Shown here piece by piece: positions 43,704 through 52,538 of a DNA stretch of 64,000 nucleotides. This DNA is from Pseudoalteromonas sp. T1lg23B (lineage in GTDB: Bacteria; Pseudomonadota; Gammaproteobacteria; Enterobacterales; Alteromonadaceae): NCBI RefSeq assembly GCF_002964665.1, contig NZ_PQBZ01000034.1, forward strand, positions 744,429 to 808,428, written 5' to 3'. The notes beneath the pieces are model-generated. The model saw only the letters and a list, made by a program, of their open reading frames with translations, did no database searches and had not been told where the DNA came from. Position 1 is the stretch's first letter; every line of letters begins with the position of its first letter. Position numbers and translations under genes: made by a program.

Positions 43704-44700
43704 AATTTGCGTTATTGGCCTTAACTGAGTCCTTTTTTAACTCTGGCGTATATTGAGTAACTTGGTTTCTACCTGTTTCTTTAGAGTGGTACAAAGCCAT
43801 ATCAGCAGCTTCAATCCACTGCTCATGTTTTGTGAAGCTTGGACTGTACGTTGCAAACCCTACGCTTACCGTGATCTTGATCTGTTGTTCATCATAGAAA
43901 ATGGATGACTTTTCTATCAGGCTACGCAGGCGCTCTGCAAAAACTCTCGCGCCTTCAGCATCTGTATCAACTAACGTGACTGCAAATTCTTCACCACCAT
44001 ATCTACCCGCAGTATCAGTCTCTCGCAAAGTTTTTTTCAATAGATCGGAGATATGCCTGATCGCTTCGTCACCACCACTATGGCCGTACTCATCATTGAC
44101 GGTTTTAAAATGGTCAATATCAAACATCAGCAGTGAACTACAGCCGTTACTACGTCTGAGGCGCAAAAACTCGTTACGTAACCCTGCTTCCCAATATCCA
44201 CGGTTGGCTAATTGTGTCAAACTGTCGGTTCGGCTAATACGCTCCAGTTCATGATTCGCCTTTTCCAGCTCAATCTTGTTCATCGCTTCATCGGTGACAT
44301 CATAAATAATGATACATATGTGCCCGACCTCACCTGTCACCGTTGACAGTGGAATAATGGTTGAGTTTTGATACATATAATCCGCTTTTCCAGTGATCGG
44401 ACGATAGTTCTTAAAGCGGAATATATAAGGCTGTTGCTCCCAAATTGTAAATGAACGATTCTTCAATACAAATACCGACTCAGCTTTTGAACGAAACCAC
44501 TTTTCATCAATACTTGGAAAAATGTCAAAGATATCTTTATCTTTAACCGCACTGGGTAATAGTCCTGAATGGTTTTCCATAAAACCATTCCACACACACA
44601 CTCTATACTCTCTGTCTAATACCACCAGACCTATGTCAACTGTGTTGAACATGTCCATTAACCAGTGTATTTCATTCATTTCAAAATCAGCAGCAGGCAT
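43702..44700 (-). CDS. Diguanylate cyclase with N-terminal PAS domain
   Basis: A 332-residue cytoplasmic protein. Residues about 10-145 form a PAS sensor (NTVDIGLVVLDREYRVCVWN). The GGDEF domain follows (SRTDSLTQLANRGYWEAGL, MFDIDHFKTVNDEYGHSGGD) with an intact active site GGEEF in RYGGEEFAVTLVDTD. The inhibitory-site motif RxxD is present as RETD, five residues before GGEEF, so product feedback by c-di-GMP is expected. It should make c-di-GMP from two GTP. The gene starts 4 bases after the receiver-CheC gene stop, so the two form a signalling operon. Confidence 0.93.
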   Translation of the reverse strand: MPAADFEMNEIHWLMDMFNTVDIGLVVLDREYRVCVWNGFMENHSGLLPSAVKDKDIFDIFPSIDEKWFRSKAESVFVLKNRSFTIWEQQPYIFRFKNYRPITGKADYMYQNSTIIPLSTVTGEVGHICIIIYDVTDEAMNKIELEKANHELERISRTDSLTQLANRGYWEAGLRNEFLRLRRSNGCSSLLMFDIDHFKTVNDEYGHSGGDEAIRHISDLLKKTLRETDTAGRYGGEEFAVTLVDTDAEGARVFAERLRSLIEKSSIFYDEQQIKITVSVGFATYSPSFTKHEQWIEAADMALYHSKETGRNQVTQYTPELKKDSVKANNAN

Positions 44701-44704
44701 AGTT

Positions 44705-45709
44705 TTAATCTTCTAATAAATAGGCGACTTTATATTTCAAGGTTTTTAACGAGTCTTCTGTAAACAATAACATCAGATCACAGTTAATATTGTGGTTTTC
44801 TATACCATAACTGATCTCTATCGCTAATGTTCTTTGCCAGCGACTCTTATTCGCCTTAACTAAGTCAGACACATCGCAGTGCTGCCCTAAAACCACAGGG
44901 TGTCCCTGACTGAAAGACATGTCTAATTGTTTTGATAGTCCGGTTAAAATTGCGCCAATCAAGATATTGCTAATATCCATCAGCAATTCTAACTCTACCT
45001 TGTCGTTTAGCTCGCCTTGATAGTTCATAAGCGATGCGACTTCTTTAAAGCTTGAGTCATTCAACAATAGAAGCGCTTCACCAGATACACCTCCACCAAT
45101 AAACCCTTGGCATACGCCTGATGTACTGGCATTGGCATCAATAGCTTGTAGCGCCATGTGCAACTCGCTTACCTCTAGTACATTCACATTAGGAATTGGT
45201 AACTCGACGAATACATTCAGTAAGCGTGCAAGCAAATCCCCTGCTTGCCCCATAGCAACATTCGTTAGCTCCTGATAGATATCTCTGATCTCAGGTTCTA
45301 GCTGTTCTCCAAGTTTGTGAACCAAGCTTTCTCTAATAGCTCTATCTCGAATACCATGATGTTCAATGATTTCCACCAGCTTAGCTGAATCACAGGGTTT
45401 GCGGATAAAATCAATTGCGCCAAGTTCAATAACTCGTTGGTGTGCGTTTGGCTGAATATCTCCAGAAACCACTACCGTGAGCACATTCAAGCCTTGCTCA
45501 TTGATCGCTTGCAAAACTCCATAACCATCCATTTGTGGCATGTTTAAATCTAAGAAAAGAATTTCTGGTGAGAATTTTTTAATTTTTTCAATACAATCAA
45601 TACCGTGCTCTGCAAACTCTACTTTTATGTCCCAATCACTTGGCAACGAGCGTGCCAACTGTCGGCGCGCCAGTTTTGAGTCATCACATATTAAGACCAA
45701 TGTTGACAT
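44705..45709 (-). CDS. Response regulator with CheC-like phosphatase domain
   Basis: A 334-residue protein: receiver domain at about 1-125 (LVLICDDSKLARRQLARSLP, phospho-Asp in ILFLDLNMPQMDGYGVL, Thr/Ser in VVVSGD, Lys in FIRKPCDSAK), then a CheC/CheX-like domain at about 140-334 with two helices of the phosphatase type (ELTNVAMGQAGDLLARLL and LLMDISNILIGAIL). Such fusions dephosphorylate CheY-type proteins or sense through the receiver. I chose ATG 45709 (AGAGAG upstream) over the start 27 bases earlier. No histidine kinase is adjacent, so the input is unknown. It is co-transcribed with the downstream diguanylate cyclase. Confidence 0.88.
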   Translation of the reverse strand: MSTLVLICDDSKLARRQLARSLPSDWDIKVEFAEHGIDCIEKIKKFSPEILFLDLNMPQMDGYGVLQAINEQGLNVLTVVVSGDIQPNAHQRVIELGAIDFIRKPCDSAKLVEIIEHHGIRDRAIRESLVHKLGEQLEPEIRDIYQELTNVAMGQAGDLLARLLNVFVELPIPNVNVLEVSELHMALQAIDANASTSGVCQGFIGGGVSGEALLLLNDSSFKEVASLMNYQGELNDKVELELLMDISNILIGAILTGLSKQLDMSFSQGHPVVLGQHCDVSDLVKANKSRWQRTLAIEISYGIENHNINCDLMLLFTEDSLKTLKYKVAYLLED

Positions 45710-45929
45710 AAAAGCTCTCTTACATTGACAAACCACAATATTAATGAGATGTTATTAAATGGTTGCATTTGTTATTATAGGTATTCTATATTAGGATACC
45801 GCTTATTTTTACGGCACATGTTAATAAAATCAGCCTTGATTTACAACGTAATTCCTACCGTAACCTTGGTTCATAGCTAACAGTATAATACACTCTCAAT
45901 GATTACGATAACTGACATAGGACTTGTTT

Positions 45930-46511
45930 ATGTACAAAGCAATAATTCTCGCTACCGCATTGTTTTCAACACAGCTTTTGGCAAAAGATTTTCAAGAAAA
46001 TCAAATAGATAATGGCAAAGTAAACGCAAATGGCAAACCTGTAACTTTATTAGGTAATGGTGTAAAGGTAGGCCAACAAGCCCCCGACTTCAAAGTTGTT
46101 GATGGGTCATTTGTGCCTGTTACATTAACAAGTTTCAAAGACAAAGCTGTTTTAATTAGCGTGGTACCAAGTTTAGATACAGGTATATGTAGCTTGCAAA
46201 CCAAACATTTCAATGAAAAAGTTGCTGGCGAATTTAGCGATGTTGTGATGTTAACTATTAGTGCTGATTTACCTTTTGCACAGAAACGTTTTTGCCAAAC
46301 TGAAGGCATCGATAAAGTACAAACGCTCTCCGACTCGGTATGGCATGATTTTGGCAAAAACTATGGCTTGTACATCAAGGATATGGGGTTATTGAGCCGC
46401 GCTGTGTTCGTATTAAACAAAGAGCACAAAGTAGTCTACAAACAACTGGTTGAAAATTTGGCAACAGAGCCAAATTACGAGCAAACTCTTGAAGCGCTAA
46501 AAGCCCTCTAA
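45930..46511 (+). CDS. tpx: Thiol peroxidase Tpx with signal peptide
   Basis: An atypical 2-Cys peroxiredoxin of 193 residues. The peroxidatic Cys lies in VPSLDTGICSLQTKHFNEK (about 85-103) and the resolving Cys in QKRFCQTEGIDKVQTLSD, as in the family. Unlike E. coli Tpx it has a clear N-terminal signal peptide (MYKAIILATALFSTQLLAKD), so it should act in the periplasm and would need an exported reductant. ATG 45930 is preferred over the in-frame TTG 45924; AGGA lies 7-10 bases upstream. Terminator shared with adk. Confidence 0.92.
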   Translation: MYKAIILATALFSTQLLAKDFQENQIDNGKVNANGKPVTLLGNGVKVGQQAPDFKVVDGSFVPVTLTSFKDKAVLISVVPSLDTGICSLQTKHFNEKVAGEFSDVVMLTISADLPFAQKRFCQTEGIDKVQTLSDSVWHDFGKNYGLYIKDMGLLSRAVFVLNKEHKVVYKQLVENLATEPNYEQTLEALKAL

Positions 46512-46538
46512 AACAGCTTCAAAAATAAATTCTGTCAT

Positions 46539-46570
46539 AAAAAAAGCCAGTCACTGACTGGCTTTTTTTT
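46539..46570. terminator. Bidirectional terminator between tpx and adk
   Basis: AAAAAAAGCCAGTCA, CTGACTGGCTTTTTTTT: a strong stem with long A and T tracts, between convergent genes. Confidence 0.93.
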
Positions 46571-46583
46571 CGATAATCTACAA

Positions 46584-47276
<693 letters not shown>

Positions 47277-47342
47277 TCACATGCGTCCAAGATTCTCAAG
47301 CGACTTATACTAATTGCTTAACTTAATAGTCATATAAGCGTA

Positions 47343-47369
47343 AAAAAGGGGCGCTATGGCCCCTTTTCT
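47343..47369 (-). terminator. Terminator after htpG
   Basis: AAGGGGC and GCCCCTT pair around a 5-base loop; on the minus strand six T follow. It lies 15 bases after the htpG stop. Confidence 0.88.
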
Positions 47370-47383
47370 ATGTTTAGTTAAAC

Positions 47384-49297
47384 TTATTTGCTCAGTTCAA
47401 GCATTAGTTTATTAAGACGTGTTACAAATCCTGCCGGATCTTTGAGGCTACCACGCTCTGCTAGTAGCGCCTGATCCAGTAACACTTCAGACCATTGTGC
47501 AAACTTATCTTCATCTTGTTCAACATTTAAATGTTTAACAAGCTGATGCTCTGGGTTTAGCTCAAATACAGGCTTCGCCTCTGGCACTGCCTGACCAACA
47601 GATTCCATTAGCTTTTGCATCTGTGAGCTCATGTCGTGTTCATCTGCAACAACACAAGCTGGTGAGTCGGTTAAGCGGTGTGTAAAACGCACTTCTTTAA
47701 CTTTGTCACCAAGCACGCCTTTAACACGCTCAATCAAGCCTTCAACTTCTTTTTCGCTCTCTTCTTGCGCTTTTTTAGTTTCTTCGTCGTCCAAGTCGCC
47801 TAAGTCTAAGTCGCCTCGTGTAATTGACTGAAGCTGCTTTTCAGCAAACTCTGTTAAGTGGCTCATCATCCACTCGTCTACACGATCAGAAAGCAATAAC
47901 ACCTCAATGCCTTTCTTACGGAAGATTTCTAAATGAGGAGAATTCTTAGCCGCTTCAAAGCTGTCAGCAACAACATAGTAAATCTTGTCCTGACCTTCTT
48001 TCATACGCTCAATATACTGCTCTAAAGACACATTCTGTGTGCTTTCATCTGTGTGAGTTGAGCTAAAGCGTAGCAATTTTGCAATTGCATCTTTGTTTGC
48101 AAAGTCTTCCGCTGGGCCTTCTTTAAGTACTTGACCAAACTCATTCCAGAAAGTTTGATACTCTTCTGGCTTGTTTTTACCCATGCGCTCAAGCATTTTC
48201 AGCACACGTGAAGTACAACCCTTGCGAATCGCTTGTGTGATCTTGTTGTCTTGTAAAATTTCACGCGATACGTTCAATGGCAAATCATTAGAGTCTAATA
48301 GACCTTTTACAAAGCGCAGGTAACTTGGCATAAACTGCTCTGCGTCATCCATAATGAATACGCGTTGCACATACAGCTTCAAACCACTTTGACGGTCGCG
48401 ATTCCATAAATCAAACGGCGCTTTTTTTGGAATGTAAAGCAAGCTGGTGTATTCAGTTTTACCTTCGACCTTGTTGTGCGCCCAAGTCAGAGGCTCTTCC
48501 CAATCATGGCCAACGTGTTTATAGAACTCTTTATATTCTTCGTCACTTATTTCAGACTTATCACGGGTCCAAAGTGCCGTTGCGCGGTTAATCGCCTCCC
48601 ACTCGCCCGGCTTACCTTCAATTTTCTCGCCATCTGGACCTTCCGATTCAGGCACCGGCTCTTTATACATTTCAACAGGGATTGAGATATGATCTGAGTA
48701 TTTGGTGACGATGCCACGCAGTCTGAAATCATCTAAAAACTCTTTTTCATCTTCACGAAGGTGAAGAATGATATCCGTACCGCGGCTTTGCTTTTCAACT
48801 TCAGCAAGCGTGTACTCACCTTCACCTTTAGAGTGCCATTCAACAGCACTTTGCTCACCAGCCTTGCGTGTAACCACAGTTACAGCATCAGCTACAATAA
48901 ATGCTGAATAGAAGCCAACACCAAATTGACCAATCAACTGAGAGTCTTTCGCTTGGTCGCCTGTTAAGTTTTGGAAAAACTCTGCGGTACCAGATTTTGC
49001 GATTGTACCCAGTGAGCTGATCACTTCATCGCGCGTCATACCAATACCATTATCTGAAATAGTGATGGTATTTGCGTCTTTGTCTACGCTAACACGTACA
49101 CGAAGCTCTGCGTCACCTTCGTATAAGTCACCATTTGATAAGGCTAAAAAGCGTAGTTTATCTGCTGCGTCAGATGCGTTTGACACCAGTTCACGTAAAA
49201 AGATCTCTTTGTTTGAGTACAAAGAATGGATCATTAGGTTTAATAGTTGTTTGACTTCTGTTTGAAAGCCTAATGTTTCTTTTTGAGCTGCGGTCAT
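47384..49297 (-). CDS. htpG: Hsp90 chaperone HtpG
   Basis: A 637-residue dimeric ATP-dependent chaperone. The N-terminal GHKL ATPase domain has [40 protein letters not shown] and [19 protein letters not shown]. The middle and C-terminal dimerisation domains are full length. ATG 49297 follows GGAGAG; an in-frame start 21 bases earlier has no support. A sigma-32 promoter lies about 50 bases upstream. Gene order recR-htpG-adk is as in E. coli. Confidence 0.98.
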   Translation of the reverse strand: MTAAQKETLGFQTEVKQLLNLMIHSLYSNKEIFLRELVSNASDAADKLRFLALSNGDLYEGDAELRVRVSVDKDANTITISDNGIGMTRDEVISSLGTIAKSGTAEFFQNLTGDQAKDSQLIGQFGVGFYSAFIVADAVTVVTRKAGEQSAVEWHSKGEGEYTLAEVEKQSRGTDIILHLREDEKEFLDDFRLRGIVTKYSDHISIPVEMYKEPVPESEGPDGEKIEGKPGEWEAINRATALWTRDKSEISDEEYKEFYKHVGHDWEEPLTWAHNKVEGKTEYTSLLYIPKKAPFDLWNRDRQSGLKLYVQRVFIMDDAEQFMPSYLRFVKGLLDSNDLPLNVSREILQDNKITQAIRKGCTSRVLKMLERMGKNKPEEYQTFWNEFGQVLKEGPAEDFANKDAIAKLLRFSSTHTDESTQNVSLEQYIERMKEGQDKIYYVVADSFEAAKNSPHLEIFRKKGIEVLLLSDRVDEWMMSHLTEFAEKQLQSITRGDLDLGDLDDEETKKAQEESEKEVEGLIERVKGVLGDKVKEVRFTHRLTDSPACVVADEHDMSSQMQKLMESVGQAVPEAKPVFELNPEHQLVKHLNVEQDEDKFAQWSEVLLDQALLAERGSLKDPAGFVTRLNKLMLELSK

Positions 49298-49344
49298 TGT
49301 TCTCTCCGGTATAACCAATAGATGCAGTGTTAATATGTCAAAGG

Positions 49345-49375
49345 ATATGGGGGAGAGTTTTTTAACTTCAAGGGG
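49345..49375 (-). promoter_or_regulatory. Sigma-32 heat-shock promoter of htpG
   Basis: On the minus strand CCCCTTGAAG is followed, about 14 bases from the TTGAA core, by CCCCATAT, a near-consensus RpoH promoter. The transcript start would lie about 35-40 bases upstream of the ATG. Confidence 0.9.
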
Positions 49376-49457
49376 AAAAAATAAATTAATTTGCCAATCG
49401 GCATGATCAGAGTGTGTTCCATTTCACTCTGAACACTTATAAATCATTACATTATGT

Positions 49458-50060
49458 TTAACTTAAACTGCGTCGGCCTGAGAATGCATGCATCAATGTC
49501 ATACCGTCGACTAAATCTAACTCACCGCCGACCGGCATACCATGTGCTATACGTGATGCCTCAACTTGATATTTTTGGCACAGCTCAGCAATAAAGTGCG
49601 CGGTTGCTTCGCCTTCAACGGTGGGGTTGGTTGCCAAAATCACCTCATCAATATTGCCCGCAATAAGTTTTTTCTCAAGGACATCCAAGCCAATTTCTTT
49701 AGGCCCAATACCATCAATCGGTGACAAATGGCCCATCAATACAAAATACAAGCCTTGATACTGGCCCGTTTGCTCAATTGCTAACACATCTGTAGGCGAC
49801 TCAACTATACAAAGTAGACGACTATCTTGACGCTTAACGCTTTGACAAATATCGCACTGCGCGGCCTCAGAAAAAGTTCGACATGATTCACAATGACCAA
49901 TCACCTGCATCGCTTTAGTCAAACAATTACCAAGTTGCGTACCACCGTCTCGGTCTCTCTCAAGGAGGTGAAACGCAATGCGCTGTGCTGATTTAGGACC
50001 AATGCCAGGTAAACAACGAAGGGCTTCGATAAGGGCAGTTAAACTAGGTGATAATTGCAT
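49458..50060 (-). CDS. recR: Recombination protein RecR
   Basis: Works with RecO and RecF to load RecA on gapped DNA. Of 200 residues: helix-hairpin-helix [20 protein letters not shown] (about 12-31), the four-Cys zinc finger [16 protein letters not shown], and the Toprim domain ([19 protein letters not shown], then [20 protein letters not shown]). ATG 50060 gives the usual N-terminus [14 protein letters not shown]. In most gammaproteobacteria ybaB precedes recR directly; here two opposite-strand genes separate them. Confidence 0.97.
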   Translation of the reverse strand: MQLSPSLTALIEALRCLPGIGPKSAQRIAFHLLERDRDGGTQLGNCLTKAMQVIGHCESCRTFSEAAQCDICQSVKRQDSRLLCIVESPTDVLAIEQTGQYQGLYFVLMGHLSPIDGIGPKEIGLDVLEKKLIAGNIDEVILATNPTVEGEATAHFIAELCQKYQVEASRIAHGMPVGGELDLVDGMTLMHAFSGRRSLS

Positions 50061-50324
50061 AAAATACTGTTTTCTAATTGGCTTGTCAGGATTCACCTGA
50101 CATGCGTTTATTTATATTTCGAAAAGTACCACAACCATCATGTAGAGTACACTGTCGCTTGTGGTTAAAGCTCTTTCGGCTTAACTTATATCAGGTACCA
50201 AACAGCTAGAAAATCGCCTATTTCGAACACAATTTTGAGTTTTTCAAAAAATTGTACCAGAGCCGACTCTTTTCAAAAGTCCTATCCGTCTTATTAATAA
50301 CACACTTAAATTTTGGAGTTCGTT

Positions 50325-51134
50325 ATGTGTACATCTTCTACTCACTCTGGTGCTTTTGCACATGGTCAATTGCAAGAAGTGTTCGAAAACATTTGGTTTG
50401 TTGAAGGAGGCTGGGATATGCCGCTACTTTTGAAGCCAAGGATCTCACGTTCAATGACCATAGTAAGAAACAGCGATAACACGCTAACCCTCATCAATAG
50501 CATGCAACTAAGTGAAAAAGGACTCAAGCAGCTAGATGCGCTAGGAACAGTCAAAAACGTCATTCGCTTGGCATCCATGCACGGTGCCGATGATGGCTTT
50601 TATAAAGCACGATACAATGCCACCATTTATGCGCTAAAAGATACACAATACACCAAAGGGCTGCGCACTGACGTAGAGAATACACACAGTTATTTTGAAC
50701 CTGACGTGTGGCTTGATGAACACACCAATTTACCGCTCGCGGACGCGCAGCTTTGGGTAATGAATAGCCCCAAATTAAAAGAGGGTTGTATCATATTAAA
50801 TCGTAACAACGGTATACTGCTGGCAGGTGACGTGCTGCATAACACACCAAAGCCCAATATATTTACCAACTTACCTGCGAAAATATTCATGCATTTATTT
50901 CGTTTAGCTAAGCCCTATAATATTGGGGTAGGCTGGTGGCTTATGACTCGGCCAAGTGGCAATGAGCTAAGAGCAATACTGAACTTACCCTTTGAACACG
51001 TACTGCCCATTCATGGGCAACCTGTAATAGGCAATGCCAAAGAGAAATACACAAAAGCCATTGAACATTATGCCGCACTTGCCGAGCGTAAAAAGTGGCA
51101 TGCACCACAAGAGGCAACTCAGCATGGTAAATAA
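50325..51134 (+). CDS. Metallo-beta-lactamase-fold-like protein (DUF4336-like)
   Basis: A 269-residue protein, start ATG 50325 with GGAG 8 bases upstream. The layout resembles the metallo-hydrolase fold as seen in DUF4336: an early strand pair (DNTLTLINSMQLSEKGLKQL), then NVIRLASMHGADDGFYKARY in place of the HxHxDH loop, GILLAGDVLHN as the Asp-bearing strand, and HVLPIHGQPVIG at the end. The first metal motif looks degenerate, so catalysis is uncertain. Its end overlaps the next gene by 11 bases, so it is co-translated with the ECF sigma factor and may be its target or sensor partner. It is inserted between ybaB and recR. Confidence 0.65.
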   Translation: MCTSSTHSGAFAHGQLQEVFENIWFVEGGWDMPLLLKPRISRSMTIVRNSDNTLTLINSMQLSEKGLKQLDALGTVKNVIRLASMHGADDGFYKARYNATIYALKDTQYTKGLRTDVENTHSYFEPDVWLDEHTNLPLADAQLWVMNSPKLKEGCIILNRNNGILLAGDVLHNTPKPNIFTNLPAKIFMHLFRLAKPYNIGVGWWLMTRPSGNELRAILNLPFEHVLPIHGQPVIGNAKEKYTKAIEHYAALAERKKWHAPQEATQHGK

Positions 51135-52002
51135 GTGCACAAAACACGAACCTATCGTCACAGAGCAAGACTTACTCGCTCACCTAAGTGAAGTTCGCCC
51201 TACTCTACATCGTTTTTGTACGCGTATTACGGGATCTGTATTTGACGGTGAAGATCTAGTACAAGCGACTTTGCTGCGAGCCTACCAAGCGCTAGCACAC
51301 AGCGCCCCGATAAACGATTTACTGGCGTGGTTATTAAAATTAGCCCACAACCTAATGATAGATAATCACCGAGCTGTGCAAGCTAGACCAGAAGGCCATA
51401 TGGTCGTGCAAGAACCCATTGATATCGATCAAGCGATACACAATGCTGCTCTAGACGACCTAGACTGGCTGATGACCTTGCCACCGATACAGCGCAGTGT
51501 ACTAATACTCAATAATGGTTTTGGCTATAGCGCACAGCAAAGTGCCACACTACTTCACACCACAGAAGATGCCATCAAATCAGCATTAGCTAGAGCCAGA
51601 GGACAACTAAAACACTATATGCCAAGTATGGAGAAAACCATTAGTGATGACGATACACGCCGTTTAAAGCTGTATACCGAACTGTTTAATCAGCGTAAGT
51701 TTGACGATCTATTAGCACTGACCATTGACGAAATAAAGTTAGATATGGTGGCCAAAGCACAACTACAAGGCAAAAAAGACATTCAGTTTTACTTTAGTAA
51801 TTACAATGCACTCACCGACTGGCATGCCGAACCCGGTATGGTAGAAGGCAAGCCCGCCATGCTGGTGTTTGAGCCAGCTATTAGCAAAACCACACCTCAA
51901 TATGTGGTGTTACTCGAATACGCTGCCGATGCACTTAAACGCTTGCAAGATTTTCGCTATGCACGATATGTGATGGAGTCAGCAAAGTGGCAACAGGTAT
52001 AG
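51124..52002 (+). CDS. ECF sigma factor with C-terminal SnoaL-like domain (SigJ/ECF41-like)
   Basis: A 292-residue protein. Residues about 10-85 are sigma region 2 (TLHRFCTRITGSVFDGEDLV, LKLAHNLMIDNHR); about 115-165 are region 4 with the helix-turn-helix (LPPIQRSVLILNNGFGYSAQ, then TEDAIKSALARARGQL). The last 110 residues look like a SnoaL/NTF2 fold (ELFNQRKFDDLLALTIDEIK), the mark of the ECF41/SigJ group, in which this domain replaces an anti-sigma factor. I chose ATG 51124, with AAGAGG upstream and an 11-base overlap with the preceding gene; an in-frame start 90 bases earlier lies inside that gene. Likely self-regulated; the target promoter is unknown. Confidence 0.8.
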   Translation: MVNKCTKHEPIVTEQDLLAHLSEVRPTLHRFCTRITGSVFDGEDLVQATLLRAYQALAHSAPINDLLAWLLKLAHNLMIDNHRAVQARPEGHMVVQEPIDIDQAIHNAALDDLDWLMTLPPIQRSVLILNNGFGYSAQQSATLLHTTEDAIKSALARARGQLKHYMPSMEKTISDDDTRRLKLYTELFNQRKFDDLLALTIDEIKLDMVAKAQLQGKKDIQFYFSNYNALTDWHAEPGMVEGKPAMLVFEPAISKTTPQYVVLLEYAADALKRLQDFRYARYVMESAKWQQV

Positions 52003-52015
52003 AAACTGATAACGT

Positions 52016-52106
52016 CAGATAACAGATAACAGATAACAGATAACAGATAACAGATAACAGATAACAGATAACAGATAACAGATAACAGATAACAGATAAC
52101 AGATAA
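52016..52106. repeat. Heptanucleotide tandem repeat, 13 perfect copies
   Basis: The unit CAGATAA is repeated 13 times without a mismatch (91 bases), starting 14 bases after the sigma factor stop and ending at the ybaB terminator. Repeats of this kind arise by slipped-strand mispairing and usually vary between strains. It codes for nothing and lies downstream of both flanking genes. Confidence 0.97.
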
Positions 52107-52134
52107 AAAAATAGCGCCATCAGGCGCTATCTTT
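52105..52134 (-). terminator. Terminator after ybaB
   Basis: ATAGCGCC and GGCGCTAT pair around a 4-base loop; on the minus strand seven T follow, running into the heptamer array. Confidence 0.88.
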
Positions 52135-52153
52135 AAAACATTTATCTAAAAAA

Positions 52154-52480
52154 TTAGAACGGCATTTTGAAGCCTGGTGGTAATTGCATACCGCCAGTGA
52201 TGGCTGCCATTTTCTTTTCTGACTCTTCAGCAACGCGACGCACTGCGTCGTTACATGCTGCTGCTAGTAAGTCTTCAATCATGTCTTTGTCGTCTTCCAT
52301 TAGGCTTTCGTCAATTTCTACACGACGTACATTGTGGCTACCTAGCATGGTGACTTTAACAAGGCCTGCGCCAGCTTCACCAGTTACTTCAAGATTTTTA
52401 ATGTCTTCTTGGGCTTTTTGCATGCGCTCTTGCATTTGCTGCGCTTGCTTCATCATGTTACCCATTCCACCTTTAAACAT
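52154..52480 (-). CDS. ybaB: Nucleoid-associated protein YbaB/EbfC
   Basis: A small DNA-binding dimer of 108 residues with tweezer-like structure in the family. It begins [20 protein letters not shown], Met/Gln rich as is typical, has [20 protein letters not shown] (about 36-55) and ends [12 protein letters not shown], the family's hallmark C-terminus. ATG 52480 is chosen over a start 21 bases earlier because it gives the family N-terminus. It follows dnaX by 58 bases in the conserved dnaX-ybaB order. Confidence 0.96.
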   Translation of the reverse strand: MFKGGMGNMMKQAQQMQERMQKAQEDIKNLEVTGEAGAGLVKVTMLGSHNVRRVEIDESLMEDDKDMIEDLLAAACNDAVRRVAEESEKKMAAITGGMQLPPGFKMPF

Positions 52481-52538
52481 AATATGCTCTCTTACAATCA
52501 ATTCAATTGGGCTAAAAGATAAGGGCTATTGTCGTTGA

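Noticed and set aside
51935..52120. Minus-strand frame with repeated LSVICYL
   Set aside because: It is only the translation of the CAGATAA heptamer array.
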